A stretch of 64,000 bases of DNA from Bradyrhizobium glycinis (GCF_016031655.1 NZ_JACCHQ010000025.1:1-64000); one strand, 5' to 3'. Positions 8,580-17,114 are shown, counted from the first letter of the stretch. Notes: generated by a model not told the origin, from the sequence alone. A program made the numbers and translations.

Positions 8580-8768
8580 ATGGCTGAGGAGACTGACAAG
8601 AGCGCGAGCCAGGCGAGGGCGTCCCGGGACGACCGGCTGAAATCGGCGCTGCGCGAAAACCTGAAGCGGCGGAAGGTGCAGGCGCGCGAACGCGCCGCAA
8701 TCACCGACCCCTCGCAGAACGACGATGGTTCCCTAAATGAGGGGGCCGCCGGCAAGACCTCGCGTTGA
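8580..8768 (+). CDS. Small charged hypothetical protein
   Basis: A 62-residue highly charged, probably helical protein: MAEETDKSASQ, RDDRLKSALRENLKRRKVQARER. The start is preceded by ATGGAG. I remember very similar short proteins (RDDRLKSALRENLKRRK core) as conserved hypothetical proteins in rhizobia. No cysteine, membrane segment or signal peptide is seen. The stop lies shortly before the next gene, so co-transcription is likely. Function unknown. Confidence 0.6.
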   Translation: MAEETDKSASQARASRDDRLKSALRENLKRRKVQARERAAITDPSQNDDGSLNEGAAGKTSR

Positions 8769-8806
8769 ACGCCGGCGGCTGGAAATTTGGAGTGCATGCA
8801 GTGGCC

Positions 8807-10513
8807 ATGGGGCAGGACGAAACACAACGAATCGACCGTGATGCGCAGCTGTTGCGGTTCACCCGCCCCGAGCAGACTTTTCCGGCGCTGATGCCCGCCG
8901 AGATCGAACGGATCAGGCACTTCGGCGAAATCCGCACCTATGCGGACGGCGAGTTGCTGTTCGAGACCGGCAAGCCCGGGCCCGGCATGTTCGTGGTGCT
9001 GGCGGGCCACGTCGCCATCACCCAGCGCGACGGTCTCGGTCACGTCACTCCGGTGATCGATCAGGGGCCGGGGCAATTTCTGGCCGAGCTCGGCCAGCTC
9101 TCGGGCAGGCCGGCGCTGGTCGACGGCCGCGCCGAAGGCGATGTCGAGGTGCTGCTCGTCCCGCCGGACCGGCTGCGCGCGCTGCTGGTGGCCGAAGCCG
9201 AGCTTGGCGAGCGCATCATGCGCGCGCTGATCCTGCGCCGGGTCAATCTGATCCAGGGCGGCATCGGCGGCCCCGTGCTGATCGGGCCGTCGAACTCCGC
9301 CGGCGTGGTGCGCCTGCAGGGCTTTCTCACCCGCAATGGCCAGCCGCATCATCTGCTGGATCCCAGCAGCGAGCATGACGCCGCCGAACTGATCGCGCGC
9401 TATTCGCCGAAGCCGGAGGATTGGCCGCTCGTCGTCACGGCCGGCGGCACGGTGCTGCGCAATCCCAGCGAGACCGAGCTCGGCCGCGCCATCGGCATGA
9501 TCGGCGGGGCCAAGGACGACCGCATCTACGATGTTGCCATCGTCGGCTGCGGGCCGGCGGGGCTCGCGACCGCGGTCTATGCGGCGTCCGAAGGTCTCTC
9601 GGTCGCGGTCGTCGACACCCGCGCCTTCGGCGGCCAGGCCGGCGCCAGCGCGCGCATCGAGAACTATCTGGGCTTTCCGACCGGCATCTCCGGCCAGGCG
9701 CTGGCGGGCCGCGCCTTCACCCAGGCGCAGAAGTTCGGCGCCGACATCATGATTCCGATGTCGGTGAGCTCGCTGGATTGCTCGCGCGCCAACGGCACCT
9801 TCGCGCTGGCGCTGGATTGCGGCGACATCTTGCGCTCCCGTTCGGTGGTGGTCGCGAGCGGCGCGCGCTATCGCCGTCCCGATATCGCCAACCTCGACAA
9901 ATTCGAGGGACGCGGCGTCTGGTATTGGGCCTCGCCCGTGGAGGCGCGGCTCTGCGCCGGCGAGGAGGTGGCGCTGGTCGGCGCCGGCAATTCGGCAGGC
10001 CAGGCGGCCGTGTTCCTGTCGGGGCACGCGAAAAAAGTGCTGATGATCATCCGCGGCGGAGGCTTAGGCGCCAGCATGTCGCGCTATCTCATCGAGCGCA
10101 TCGAAGCGACACCGAACATCGAATTGATGTTCAACACCGAGATCACCGCACTCGAGGGCGACGAGGCCTCGCTGCTGCGGCGCATCCGCTGGAAGAGCCG
10201 GCTGTCGGATGACGAGGATTCCGCCGACATCCGCAATCTCTTCCTGTTCGTCGGCGCCGATCCCGCCACCTCCTGGCTCGACGGTTGCGGCGTGACGCTC
10301 GATCGCGGCGGCTTCGTCGTCACGGGCGCGCAGTCGGAGCAGAACCAGGGCAAGCTGGTCGCGCCGCTGGAGACCTCCGTGCCCGGCGTCTACGCCGTCG
10401 GCGACGTCCGCTCCGGCTCGGTCAAGCGCGTCGGCGGCGCCATCGGCGAGGGCGCGCAGGTCGTGGCCTCCCTGCACGGCTATCTCGGCGACGCCGCAAA
10501 ACCGGCGCTTTAG
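8807..10513 (+). CDS. cNMP-domain/thioredoxin-reductase-like FAD oxidoreductase
   Basis: A 568-residue three-part protein. Residues 1-130 are a cNMP-binding domain (ADGELLFETGKPGPGMFVVLAGHVAIT). Residues about 150-225 look like a glutaredoxin-like fold without active-site cysteines. Residues about 235-568 are thioredoxin-reductase-like: FAD motif VGCGPAGLATA, GGQAGASARIENYLGFP, NAD(P) motif VGAGNSAGQAA, and C-terminal GVYAVGDVRSG. The CxxC that reduces thioredoxin should lie in GRGVWYWASPVEARLC but is replaced by non-cysteine residues, so it cannot be an ordinary thioredoxin reductase. The electron acceptor is unknown. The start is uncertain: GTG 8801 has better spacing from TTGGAG. Confidence 0.8.
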   Translation: MGQDETQRIDRDAQLLRFTRPEQTFPALMPAEIERIRHFGEIRTYADGELLFETGKPGPGMFVVLAGHVAITQRDGLGHVTPVIDQGPGQFLAELGQLSGRPALVDGRAEGDVEVLLVPPDRLRALLVAEAELGERIMRALILRRVNLIQGGIGGPVLIGPSNSAGVVRLQGFLTRNGQPHHLLDPSSEHDAAELIARYSPKPEDWPLVVTAGGTVLRNPSETELGRAIGMIGGAKDDRIYDVAIVGCGPAGLATAVYAASEGLSVAVVDTRAFGGQAGASARIENYLGFPTGISGQALAGRAFTQAQKFGADIMIPMSVSSLDCSRANGTFALALDCGDILRSRSVVVASGARYRRPDIANLDKFEGRGVWYWASPVEARLCAGEEVALVGAGNSAGQAAVFLSGHAKKVLMIIRGGGLGASMSRYLIERIEATPNIELMFNTEITALEGDEASLLRRIRWKSRLSDDEDSADIRNLFLFVGADPATSWLDGCGVTLDRGGFVVTGAQSEQNQGKLVAPLETSVPGVYAVGDVRSGSVKRVGGAIGEGAQVVASLHGYLGDAAKPAL

Positions 10514-10582
10514 GCAAGGACAAGACAAGGCAATGGCAAGCCGCAAGGGACTTGCCATTGCGCCACATCCTGCGGACTATCT

Positions 10583-10698
10583 CCTCATCCTGAGGAGCGC
10601 GCGAAAGCGCGCGTCTCGAAGGATGAAGGCCCCGGTGTAATAGCCGGGCCTCTATGGTTCGAGACGCGTGCTTCGCACGCTCCTCACCATGAGGATGA
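10583..10698. repeat. Palindromic intergenic repeat pair
   Basis: Two inverted copies of a CATCCTGAGGAGCGCGC...GCGCGTCTCGAA phrase (10583-10622 and 10657-10698) flank a hairpin AGGCCCCGG/CCGGGCCT at about 10627-10651. The type is very common between Bradyrhizobium genes. It may terminate the upstream gene, but no T-run follows. Confidence 0.6.
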
Positions 10699-10729
10699 AC
10701 ATAAAACAAGGATTCAACGGGAGGACCAA

Positions 10730-11038
10730 ATGGCTGAAGTCGTCGTGCTCTACAAGACGCCCAAGGATGCTGCCGCCTTCGACAAGTACTATGCCGAGAC
10801 GCACATCCCGCTCGCCAAGGAGCTTCCCGGCTTGAAGAACTACGCCGTCAGCAAAGGGCCGGTCGCATCTCCCGCAGGTCCTTCCGGAGTCCATCTCGTC
10901 GCCATCCTCACCTTCGACAGCGTGGCCGACGTTCAGGCCGCCTTCGCCAGCCCGGAAGGCAAGGCGACCGGCGCCGACGTGCCGAAATTCGCCAGCGGCG
11001 GCGCCGACATCCTGATCTTCGACACCAAGAACGTGTGA
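10730..11038 (+). CDS. EthD family protein
   Basis: A 102-residue dimeric alpha-beta barrel protein of the EthD family: VVVLYKTPKDAAAFDKYYAETHIPLAKELPGLKNYAVSKG, then VHLVAILTFDSVADVQAAFASPEGKATGADVPKFA. EthD members sit in degradative clusters, where some are needed for ether or other breakdown without a defined catalytic role. A purine-rich GGGAGGACCAA sits just before the ATG. No pathway genes flank it, so the substrate is unknown. Cytoplasmic. Confidence 0.8.
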   Translation: MAEVVVLYKTPKDAAAFDKYYAETHIPLAKELPGLKNYAVSKGPVASPAGPSGVHLVAILTFDSVADVQAAFASPEGKATGADVPKFASGGADILIFDTKNV

Positions 11039-11242
11039 GGATCGATTCAACTTTCGTTGAATCCTGCAGACACCAATTGCCGTCGTTTGTGACATTGCTG
11101 CAAAAGTTCAGCCATGCGCTTGATCGATTTCGCACGACAACGCATGGCTGCGCTCATGCATGTGACGACAACGCAGGTGGTAATCCGATGAGGAGCGTAA
11201 TACTATTCTCGTCACCTCAACGCGGAGTGTAGGAGAGATGTC

Positions 11243-11752
11243 ATGATGCTTGGCCTGAGCCTGCCCGCCCTCACGCTGATCCATGTCATCATCAGCCTGA
11301 TTGCCATCGTCGCCGGGCTCGTCGTGATGTTCGGCCTGCTCGGATCGAAGTCGATGCCGGGCCTGACTGCGATCTTCCTGCTGTTCACCATCCTCACCAG
11401 CGCCACCGGCTTCCTGTTTCCGTTCAAGGAGCTGCTGCCCTCGCACATCATCGGCATCATCTCGCTGGTGCTGCTCGCCATCGCCTGTTTCGCGCTCTAC
11501 GGCATGAAGCTCGCCGGCGTCTGGCGCCCGGTCTACATCGTCACCGCGATGGTCTCGCTCTATTTCAACGTCTTCGTGCTGGTGATCCAGTCGTTCCTCA
11601 AGGTGCCCGCACTTGCCGCGCTTGCGCCCGCCGTGCCGCCGGCGCCGCCATCGGGACCGGTGTTCGCCGTGGTCCAGGGCATCGTGCTGGTGTTTTTCGT
11701 CGTGCTGACCATCGGCGCCTGGCGCCGCTACAAGCCGCTGGCGTTTGCCTGA
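11243..11752 (+). CDS. Four-helix membrane protein of unknown function
   Basis: A 169-residue protein with four clear hydrophobic helices: LPALTLIHVIISLIAIVAGLV, SMPGLTAIFLLFTILTSATGF, IIGIISLVLLAIACFALYGM, and a C-terminal GIVLVFFVVLTIGAWRR, with a further hydrophobic stretch VYIVTAMVSLYFNVFVLVIQSF. A His (HVII) and Phe/Pro-rich loops are present but no named motif. The start is ATG 11243, preceded by GTAGGAGAG; a second ATG follows at 11246. I do not recognise the family. It lies alone between repeats, upstream of a hydrolase gene 165 bases away. Confidence 0.65.
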   Translation: MMLGLSLPALTLIHVIISLIAIVAGLVVMFGLLGSKSMPGLTAIFLLFTILTSATGFLFPFKELLPSHIIGIISLVLLAIACFALYGMKLAGVWRPVYIVTAMVSLYFNVFVLVIQSFLKVPALAALAPAVPPAPPSGPVFAVVQGIVLVFFVVLTIGAWRRYKPLAFA

Positions 11753-11780
11753 TCGGTCGCGAACACGCGACGCATTCACT

Positions 11781-11893
11781 GTCATTCCGGGACGATGCAA
11801 CGCATCGGACCCGGAATCTCGCGCAACAATCTCTGGATTCTCAGGTGCGCAACCGCGCACCATAGTTCGCGCTGACACGCGCCCGGGAATGAC
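11781..11893. repeat. Intergenic element with terminal inverted repeats
   Basis: Bounded by GTCATTCCGGG at 11781 and the near-complement CCCGGGAATGAC ending at 11893. The inside includes GGTGCGCAACCGCGCACC, itself a hairpin. This matches the common Bradyrhizobium dispersed element I remember. It sits directly before the hydrolase ribosome binding site. Confidence 0.6.
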
Positions 11894-11917
11894 TTTCCAC
11901 TGAAAGGAGACCCCACC

Positions 11918-12742
11918 ATGCCCACCATCACCACCAAAGACGGCGTCGAGATCTTCTACAAAGATTGGGGCTCGGGCCAGCCGATCGTGTTCAGCCACGG
12001 CTGGCCGCTGTCGTCGGACGATTGGGACGCGCAGATGATGTATTTCGTCACGCGCGGCTATCGCGTCATCGCCCATGACCGCCGCGGCCACGGCCGCTCG
12101 GCGCAGGTCGCCGACGGCCACGACATGGATCATTATGCCGACGATCTCGCCACGCTCACCGCGCATCTCGATCTCAAGAACGCCCTCCATGTCGGACATT
12201 CCACCGGCGGCGGCGAGGTCGTGCACTACATCGCCCGTCACGGCGAGAGCCGCGTCGCGAAGGCCGCGATCCTCTCGGCGGTGCCGCCGCTGATGGTGCA
12301 GACCGCGGCCAATCCCGGCGGCCTGCCCAGAAGCGTGTTCGATGATTTCCAGGCCCAGCTCGCCGCCGGCCGCTCGGCCTTCTACCGCGACATCGCCGCC
12401 GGCCCGTTCTATGGCTACAACCGCCCCGGCGCAAAACCGCTGGAAGCCGTGATCGAGAACTGGTGGCGCCAGGGCATGATGGGTGGCGCGAAAGCGCATT
12501 ACGACGGCATCGTCGCGTTCTCGCAGACCGATTTCACCGAGGATCTGAAGAAGATCAACGTCCCGGTTCTGGTGATGCACGGCGACGACGACCAGATCGT
12601 GCCGTACGCGGACTCGGCGCCGCTCTCGGCCAAGCTGCTGAAGAAAGGCATCCTGAAGACCTACAAGGGATTCCCCCACGGCATGCCGACCACGCATGCC
12701 GAGACGATCAACGCGGATCTCCTGGCGTTTTTCCGGGAGTGA
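11918..12742 (+). CDS. Alpha/beta hydrolase, non-heme haloperoxidase type
   Basis: A 274-residue alpha/beta hydrolase close to the cofactor-free chloroperoxidase/arylesterase group. Visible are the oxyanion-loop motif SHGWPLSSDDWD, the nucleophile elbow GHSTGGGE with catalytic Ser, the acid in VMHGDDDQIVPY, and the catalytic His in GFPHGMPTTH. The N terminus TTKDGVEIFYKDWGSGQPIVF is typical. These enzymes hydrolyse esters or form peracids, and the natural substrate is unknown. An AAAGGAG site precedes the ATG. No signal peptide, so cytoplasmic. It is probably a single-gene unit, with a long hairpin downstream. Confidence 0.88.
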   Translation: MPTITTKDGVEIFYKDWGSGQPIVFSHGWPLSSDDWDAQMMYFVTRGYRVIAHDRRGHGRSAQVADGHDMDHYADDLATLTAHLDLKNALHVGHSTGGGEVVHYIARHGESRVAKAAILSAVPPLMVQTAANPGGLPRSVFDDFQAQLAAGRSAFYRDIAAGPFYGYNRPGAKPLEAVIENWWRQGMMGGAKAHYDGIVAFSQTDFTEDLKKINVPVLVMHGDDDQIVPYADSAPLSAKLLKKGILKTYKGFPHGMPTTHAETINADLLAFFRE

Positions 12743-12784
12743 GGCTTCACGACTCTAACCCTCCCCTTATTGTGGGAAAAGCGT

Positions 12785-12807
12785 GGCTCGCCGCGTAGCG
12801 GCGAGCC
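12785..12807. terminator. Strong hairpin downstream of hydrolase
   Basis: A perfect 10-bp stem GGCTCGCCGC/GCGGCGAGCC with loop GTA, 43 bases after the hydrolase stop. There is no T-run, and the surrounding phrase (CTAACCCTCCCC to the left, GGGCGAGGG to the right) looks like a dispersed Bradyrhizobium repeat. It may act as a terminator or simply be part of the repeat. Confidence 0.45.
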
Positions 12808-12885
12808 GGGCGAGGGCTTAACTTGTGTGGAAATTTCGGGGCTCGCGCGCGTTGAGCCCCGTCCATTCAAGGAGAGGCGCCGGCG

Positions 12886-13329
12886 ATGTCGCCCCAGCTC
12901 AAACTGATCGCGCTCGACGCCGACGATCTCGCCGTGATCTCGACCCATGTCCAGGACGCCCGTGTCCAGGCTTCCGACATCATCTGGCGGCAGAGCGAGA
13001 AGCGGCTTGTGGTCGGAATGAGCCGGCTGGACTGGGAGCAGACATTGGAGGGCGAGACCTCGCCGCGCCGGCTGGTCGCCGCGCTGCGTTTCGACCGTGT
13101 GCTCGCCTGCAAGTCGCGCAACATCGACCTCGCCGCGCCGGACAAGGTCCTGGATCTCGTCGGCATTGAATTTCATCCCCAGGACGGCCGCGCCGAGGAG
13201 CCCGGCGGCAGCGCCCTGCTGTTGTTCGCCCAGGGCGGCGCCATCCGCCTGGACGTCGAGTGCCTGGAATGCGAGCTGACCGACCTCGGGGCCGACACGC
13301 TGGGCACGGCAGTCGAGGGGGAGGGGTGA
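12886..13329 (+). CDS. DUF2948 family protein
   Basis: A 147-residue protein of the DUF2948 family: LKLIALDADDLAVISTHVQDARVQASDIIW, a central EQTLEGETSPRRLVAALRFDRVLACKSRNID, and IRLDVECLECELTDLG near the end. No function has been assigned to the family. The gene is typically found just upstream of hisD in rhizobia, as here, and probably shares its transcript. AAGGAGAGG precedes the ATG. Cytoplasmic, no signal peptide. Confidence 0.85.
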   Translation: MSPQLKLIALDADDLAVISTHVQDARVQASDIIWRQSEKRLVVGMSRLDWEQTLEGETSPRRLVAALRFDRVLACKSRNIDLAAPDKVLDLVGIEFHPQDGRAEEPGGSALLLFAQGGAIRLDVECLECELTDLGADTLGTAVEGEG

Positions 13330-13474
13330 AGCCGCCGTATACCAGCCCGAATGGGCTTGGGCCCTGTCCGGAACGGCACCTGCCGAGGGTTGACGCAGCT
13401 TCCCCGCCGCGCCATTGAGCAGGGGACCTGGTGCGACCCTCCGCCCCTCAAGACCAGCAGAAGCCAAGCGAAAC

Positions 13475-14770
13475 ATGCCCGTTCGCCTCGACCGCAGCAG
13501 CGCCGATTTCGACCAGCGATTCGCCGCCTTCCTTGCCGCCAAGCGCGAGGCTTCGGCCGACGTCGAGGCCGCCGCGCGCGCGATCGTCGACGACGTGGCC
13601 AAGCGCGGCGATGCCGCCCTGCTCGAGGCGACGGCCAAGTTCGACCGCTTGACACTGGATGCATCCTCCTTGCGCGTTTCCGCCGCTGAGATCGAGGCCG
13701 CCGTGAAGGCCTGCGAGCCTGCGACGCTGGATGCGCTCAAGCTCGCGCGCGACCGCATCGAGACCTATCACCGTCGCCAGCTGCCAAAGGACGAGCGCTT
13801 CACCGATCCGCTCGGCGTCGAGCTCGGCTGGCGCTACACCGCGATCGAATCCGCCGGCCTCTACGTCCCCGGCGGCACGGCCGCCTATCCGTCATCGGTG
13901 CTGATGAACGCGGTCCCGGCAAAAGTCGCCGGCGTTTCGCGCCTCGTGATGGTGGTGCCCTCGCCGGACGGCAAGCTCAACCCGCTGGTCCTGGCGGCCG
14001 CCCATCTCGGCGGCGTCACCGAGATCTACCGTGTCGGTGGCGCGCAGGCCGTCGCCGCGCTCGCGCATGGCACCGCGACCATCGCGCCTGTCGCCAAGAT
14101 CGTCGGCCCGGGCAATGCCTATGTCGCTGCCGCCAAGCGGCTGGTGTTCGGCAAGGTCGGCATCGACATGATCGCCGGCCCCTCCGAGGTGCTCGTCATT
14201 GCCGACGACACCGGCAACGCCGACTGGATCGCCGCCGACCTGCTGGCGCAGGCCGAGCACGATGCCAGCGCGCAGTCGATCCTGATCACGGACTCGGCGC
14301 GCCTCGCCGCCGACGTCGAAAAGGCGGTGGAGGCGCAGCTGAAGACGCTGCCGCGCGCCGCGATCGCAAGCAGCTCCTGGGCCGATTTCGGTGCCGTCAT
14401 CATGGTGAAGAACCTGGGCGAGGCCATCCCGCTCGCGGACGCCATCGCGGCCGAGCATCTCGAGGTCATGACCGTCGATCCCGACGCACTCGCTGCGAAG
14501 ATCCGCAATGCCGGTGCGGTGTTCCTCGGGCCGCATACGCCCGAGGCGATCGGCGATTATGTCGGCGGCTCTAATCACGTGCTGCCGACGGCGCGCTCCG
14601 CGCGGTTTTCCTCCGGCCTCTCGGTGCACGACTTCATGAAGCGCACCTCGATCCTGAAATGCGGACCCGACCAATTGCGTGCGCTGGGGCCCGCCGCGAT
14701 GACGCTCGGCAAGGCGGAGGGGCTGGACGCGCATTCGCGCTCGATCGGATTGCGCCTCAATCTGTCATGA
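13475..14770 (+). CDS. hisD: Histidinol dehydrogenase
   Basis: A 431-residue enzyme catalysing the last two steps of histidine synthesis (L-histidinol to L-histidine, NAD-linked, zinc-dependent). Signatures include YTAIESAGLYVPGGTAAYPSSVLMNAVPAKVAGV, IYRVGGAQAVAALAHGT, KIVGPGNAYVAAAKR, the family motif DMIAGPSEVLVIADD, LLAQAEHDASAQSIL with the metal-binding His, AAEHLEVM, and GGSNHVLPT. Length matches the family. The start at 13475 (MPVRLDRSSADF) is preferred over an in-frame ATG at 13415. Its stop overlaps the next start as ATGA, so the downstream gene is coupled. Other his genes are not in this window, as is usual in rhizobia. Confidence 0.97.
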   Translation: MPVRLDRSSADFDQRFAAFLAAKREASADVEAAARAIVDDVAKRGDAALLEATAKFDRLTLDASSLRVSAAEIEAAVKACEPATLDALKLARDRIETYHRRQLPKDERFTDPLGVELGWRYTAIESAGLYVPGGTAAYPSSVLMNAVPAKVAGVSRLVMVVPSPDGKLNPLVLAAAHLGGVTEIYRVGGAQAVAALAHGTATIAPVAKIVGPGNAYVAAAKRLVFGKVGIDMIAGPSEVLVIADDTGNADWIAADLLAQAEHDASAQSILITDSARLAADVEKAVEAQLKTLPRAAIASSSWADFGAVIMVKNLGEAIPLADAIAAEHLEVMTVDPDALAAKIRNAGAVFLGPHTPEAIGDYVGGSNHVLPTARSARFSSGLSVHDFMKRTSILKCGPDQLRALGPAAMTLGKAEGLDAHSRSIGLRLNLS

Positions 14771-15264
14771 CAAAGCCGCCCGAACAGGACGACTCGACCA
14801 ATCGCATCGTCGGCGTCTCGCTCGACGAGGATTCGATCGGCCGTTCCGGGCCCGACATCGAGCACGAGCGGGCGATCGCGATCTACGATCTGATCGAGCA
14901 GAACTTGTTCGCGCCCGAGGGTGCGGAGGGAAAGGGCCCGTTCACGCTGCACATCGGCATCACCGGCAACCGGCTGATGTTCGACATCCGCCGCGAGGAC
15001 GGCACGCCGGTCGTCGCGCATCTATTGTCGCTGACGCCGTTCCGGCGGATCGTGAAAGACTATTTCATGATCTGCGACAGCTATTACCAGGCGATCCGCA
15101 CCGCGACCCCCGATAAGATCGAGGCCATCGACATGGGCCGCCGCGGCATCCACGACGAGGGATCGCGCACGCTCCAGGAGCGGCTGAAAGGCAAGGTGCG
15201 GGTCGACTTCGAGACCTCGCGCCGGCTGTTCACGCTCATTACTGTCCTCCATTGGAAGGGCTGA
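14767..15264 (+). CDS. UPF0262 family protein
   Basis: A 165-residue protein of the UPF0262 family: RIVGVSLDEDSIGRSGPDIEHERAIAIYDLIEQN, LFDIRREDG-like MFDIRREDGTPVVAHLLSLTPFRRIVKDYFMICDSYYQAI, and GIHDEGSRTLQERLKGKV. No function is assigned to the family. It starts inside the hisD stop (ATGA overlap), the conserved rhizobial arrangement, so it is translationally coupled to hisD. Cytoplasmic. A palindromic repeat separates it from the phosphatase gene. Confidence 0.88.
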   Translation: MTKPPEQDDSTNRIVGVSLDEDSIGRSGPDIEHERAIAIYDLIEQNLFAPEGAEGKGPFTLHIGITGNRLMFDIRREDGTPVVAHLLSLTPFRRIVKDYFMICDSYYQAIRTATPDKIEAIDMGRRGIHDEGSRTLQERLKGKVRVDFETSRRLFTLITVLHWKG

Positions 15265-15266
15265 GC

Positions 15267-15315
15267 GCGCATGATCCCGAAAAGTGGGAACCGGTTTTCG
15301 GATCGGATCATGCGC
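15267..15315. repeat. Short palindromic repeat
   Basis: An 11-bp perfect inverted repeat GCGCATGATCC/GGATCATGCGC (15267-15277 and 15305-15315), with an inner CCGAAAA/TTTTCGG pair. This is a well-known short palindromic element of alphaproteobacterial intergenic DNA, here inside the hisD operon. It could form an mRNA hairpin between the UPF0262 and phosphatase genes. Confidence 0.65.
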
Positions 15316-15336
15316 AAAAACAAAAGAGCGTAAGCG

Positions 15337-15804
15337 ATGGCTGCGCCCCCACGCGCACGCGATCCGCAATCGGTGCTGTTCGCCTGTGCGATGAACAGCG
15401 TGCGCTCGCCGATGGCCGAGAGCCTGTTGCAGCACATGTTTCCGCAAGGCCTCTACGTGAAGTCAGCCGGCACCAGGAAGGGCGAGCTCGATCCCTTTGC
15501 CGTCGCCGTGATGGGCGAGCTCGGCCAGGACATCTCCGGCCACAAGCCGCAGACCTTCGAGGAGCTGGAGGATTGGGAGGGACTGAATTTCGACCTCATC
15601 ATCACGCTCTCGCCCGAGGCACATCACAAGGCGCTGGAGCTGACGCGAACGCTCGCCGCCGAGGTCGAATACTGGCCGACGCAGGATCCCACCACCATCG
15701 AAGGCAGCCGCGACCAGAAGTTAGCTGCCTATCGCGAGGTCTGCGATCAGCTCCTGATGCGCATCCGGCGGCGCTTCGCCAAGGTTGGCGCGGCGAGCGG
15801 GTAG
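15337..15804 (+). CDS. Low-molecular-weight protein tyrosine phosphatase family
   Basis: A 155-residue protein with the LMW-PTP/arsenate reductase P-loop near residue 15, SVLFACAMNSVRSPMAE, containing the C-x5-R catalytic loop. Next are YVKSAGTRKGELDPFAV, ISGHKPQTFEELEDWEGLNFDLIITLSPEAHH, and the acid-bearing loop WPTQDPTT, where Asp acts as general acid. Substrate may be phosphotyrosine protein or arsenate; the extra cysteines of ArsC are not evident, so phosphatase is favoured. Fourth gene of the hisD cluster. Confidence 0.85.
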   Translation: MAAPPRARDPQSVLFACAMNSVRSPMAESLLQHMFPQGLYVKSAGTRKGELDPFAVAVMGELGQDISGHKPQTFEELEDWEGLNFDLIITLSPEAHHKALELTRTLAAEVEYWPTQDPTTIEGSRDQKLAAYREVCDQLLMRIRRRFAKVGAASG

Positions 15805-15958
15805 CATCAACCGCACGTAACACCGGCGTCACAGAGAGCAGGCACAGCCGTGGCGGATACCTCGAATCACCAAACTCCGGTTCCCGGGTTGTGAAACCGG
15901 CCCCCTTCCGATAGGTTCCGCGCGCAATTCACCCCTGCCTCATCCCCCAAATCACCTG

Positions 15959-16588
15959 ATGCTTGGCCGCCCCAAATTCGTACTTGCCTCCGGTTCGCCG
16001 CGTCGGCTGTCGCTGCTCAACCAGGCCGGCATCGAGCCGGATACGCTCCGGCCGGCCGACGTCGACGAGACGCCGAGGCGGGGCGAGCTGCCGCGCGCCT
16101 GCGCCAACCGGCTGGCCAGGGCCAAGGCCGATGCGGCGCTGAAGTCGGTGCAGCTCGATGACGAGCTGCGCGGCGCCTTCATCCTCGCCGCTGACACGGT
16201 GGTGGCAGTCGGCCGCCGCATCCTGCCGAAGGCGAACCTCGTCGACGAGGCCGCGCAGTGCCTGCGTCTCCTCTCCGGCCGCAACCACCGCGTCTACACC
16301 GCGATCTGCCTGGTCACGCCGCGCGAGGCGTTCCGCCAGCGTCTGGTCGAAACCCGCGTGCGCTTCAAGCGCCTGTCCGAGGACGACATCCAGGCCTATA
16401 TCGGCTCGGGCGAATGGCGCGGCAAAGCCGGCGGCTACGCCGTGCAGGGCATCGCCGGATCCTTCGTGGTCAAGATGGTCGGGTCCTACACCAATGTCGT
16501 CGGCCTGCCGCTCTATGAGACCACGACGCTGCTCGGCGGCGAGGGCTTTCCGATCCGCTTCGGCTGGCTCAATACCACCGCCGTGTGA
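15959..16588 (+). CDS. maf: Maf-like nucleotide pyrophosphatase
   Basis: A 209-residue Maf family protein (house-cleaning nucleoside triphosphate pyrophosphatase releasing NMP and PPi). Motifs: VLASGSPRRLSLLNQAGI near the N terminus, the R-x-K pair in ANRLARAKA, the catalytic Asp in FILAADTVVAV, and GEWRGKAGGYAVQGIAGSFV followed by GSYTNVVGLPLYET. The length fits. It lies between the phosphatase gene and yacG, the standard alphaproteobacterial order. The 154-base gap before it is too small for infA, which sometimes occurs at this place. Confidence 0.93.
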   Translation: MLGRPKFVLASGSPRRLSLLNQAGIEPDTLRPADVDETPRRGELPRACANRLARAKADAALKSVQLDDELRGAFILAADTVVAVGRRILPKANLVDEAAQCLRLLSGRNHRVYTAICLVTPREAFRQRLVETRVRFKRLSEDDIQAYIGSGEWRGKAGGYAVQGIAGSFVVKMVGSYTNVVGLPLYETTTLLGGEGFPIRFGWLNTTAV

Positions 16589-16745
16589 GCCCCAGGGCCG
16601 CGCCGACAAAAAAACTCGAAAACAACCCCATGCACAGTAGAATGGCCTCGCCGGGTCCCCGTCGCGGCGCATGTGCGGCTGCATCAGGAACCCGTTTCCT
16701 GGCAGGCGCTTGAACCCCATTCCCCCGTGTAAGCTGCCGACACCC

Positions 16746-16928
16746 ATGGACGACAAGGTCAACAAGCCCACCGGGCCGCTCAAAACCTGCCCGATCTGCG
16801 GCAAGCCGCAGGCGCAGGCCACCCGTCCGTTCTGCTCCTCGCGCTGTCGCGACGTCGATCTGAACCGCTGGCTGAAGGGCTCCTACGTCATCCCCGGCCG
16901 CGATGACGAAACGGACGACGTCGAATAA
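16746..16928 (+). CDS. yacG: DNA gyrase inhibitor YacG
   Basis: A 60-residue zinc-binding protein. The four-cysteine zinc motif is CPICGKP plus PFCSSRCRDVDLNRW, the YacG hallmark. In E. coli YacG binds GyrB and inhibits gyrase. The start at 16746 gives the family length, and an upstream in-frame start at 16671 adds unrelated residues. The acidic tail DDETDDVE is typical. Last protein gene of the hisD cluster before tRNA-Phe. Confidence 0.92.
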   Translation: MDDKVNKPTGPLKTCPICGKPQAQATRPFCSSRCRDVDLNRWLKGSYVIPGRDDETDDVE

Positions 16929-17114
16929 TCAAGCTATATCAAAGCGTTAATGGCCGCGCTGAGGCGCCAAGCACCAGCCGCTGCAACCCCGCCCCACCTT
17001 GTGCACAGAAGGGCCGCGCCCGGCGCAGCCTCTTGGCGAAGCCGGGTGGACAGGCCGCTCTCGGCCCACTATAAACCGCCCGCTCGATGGGCTTTGGCCC
17101 CTCTCTTGGAGCAC

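Noticed and set aside
11108..12697. 529-codon open frame on the - strand
   Set aside because: It covers a clear alpha/beta hydrolase and membrane-protein gene on the + strand; composition is shadow-like.
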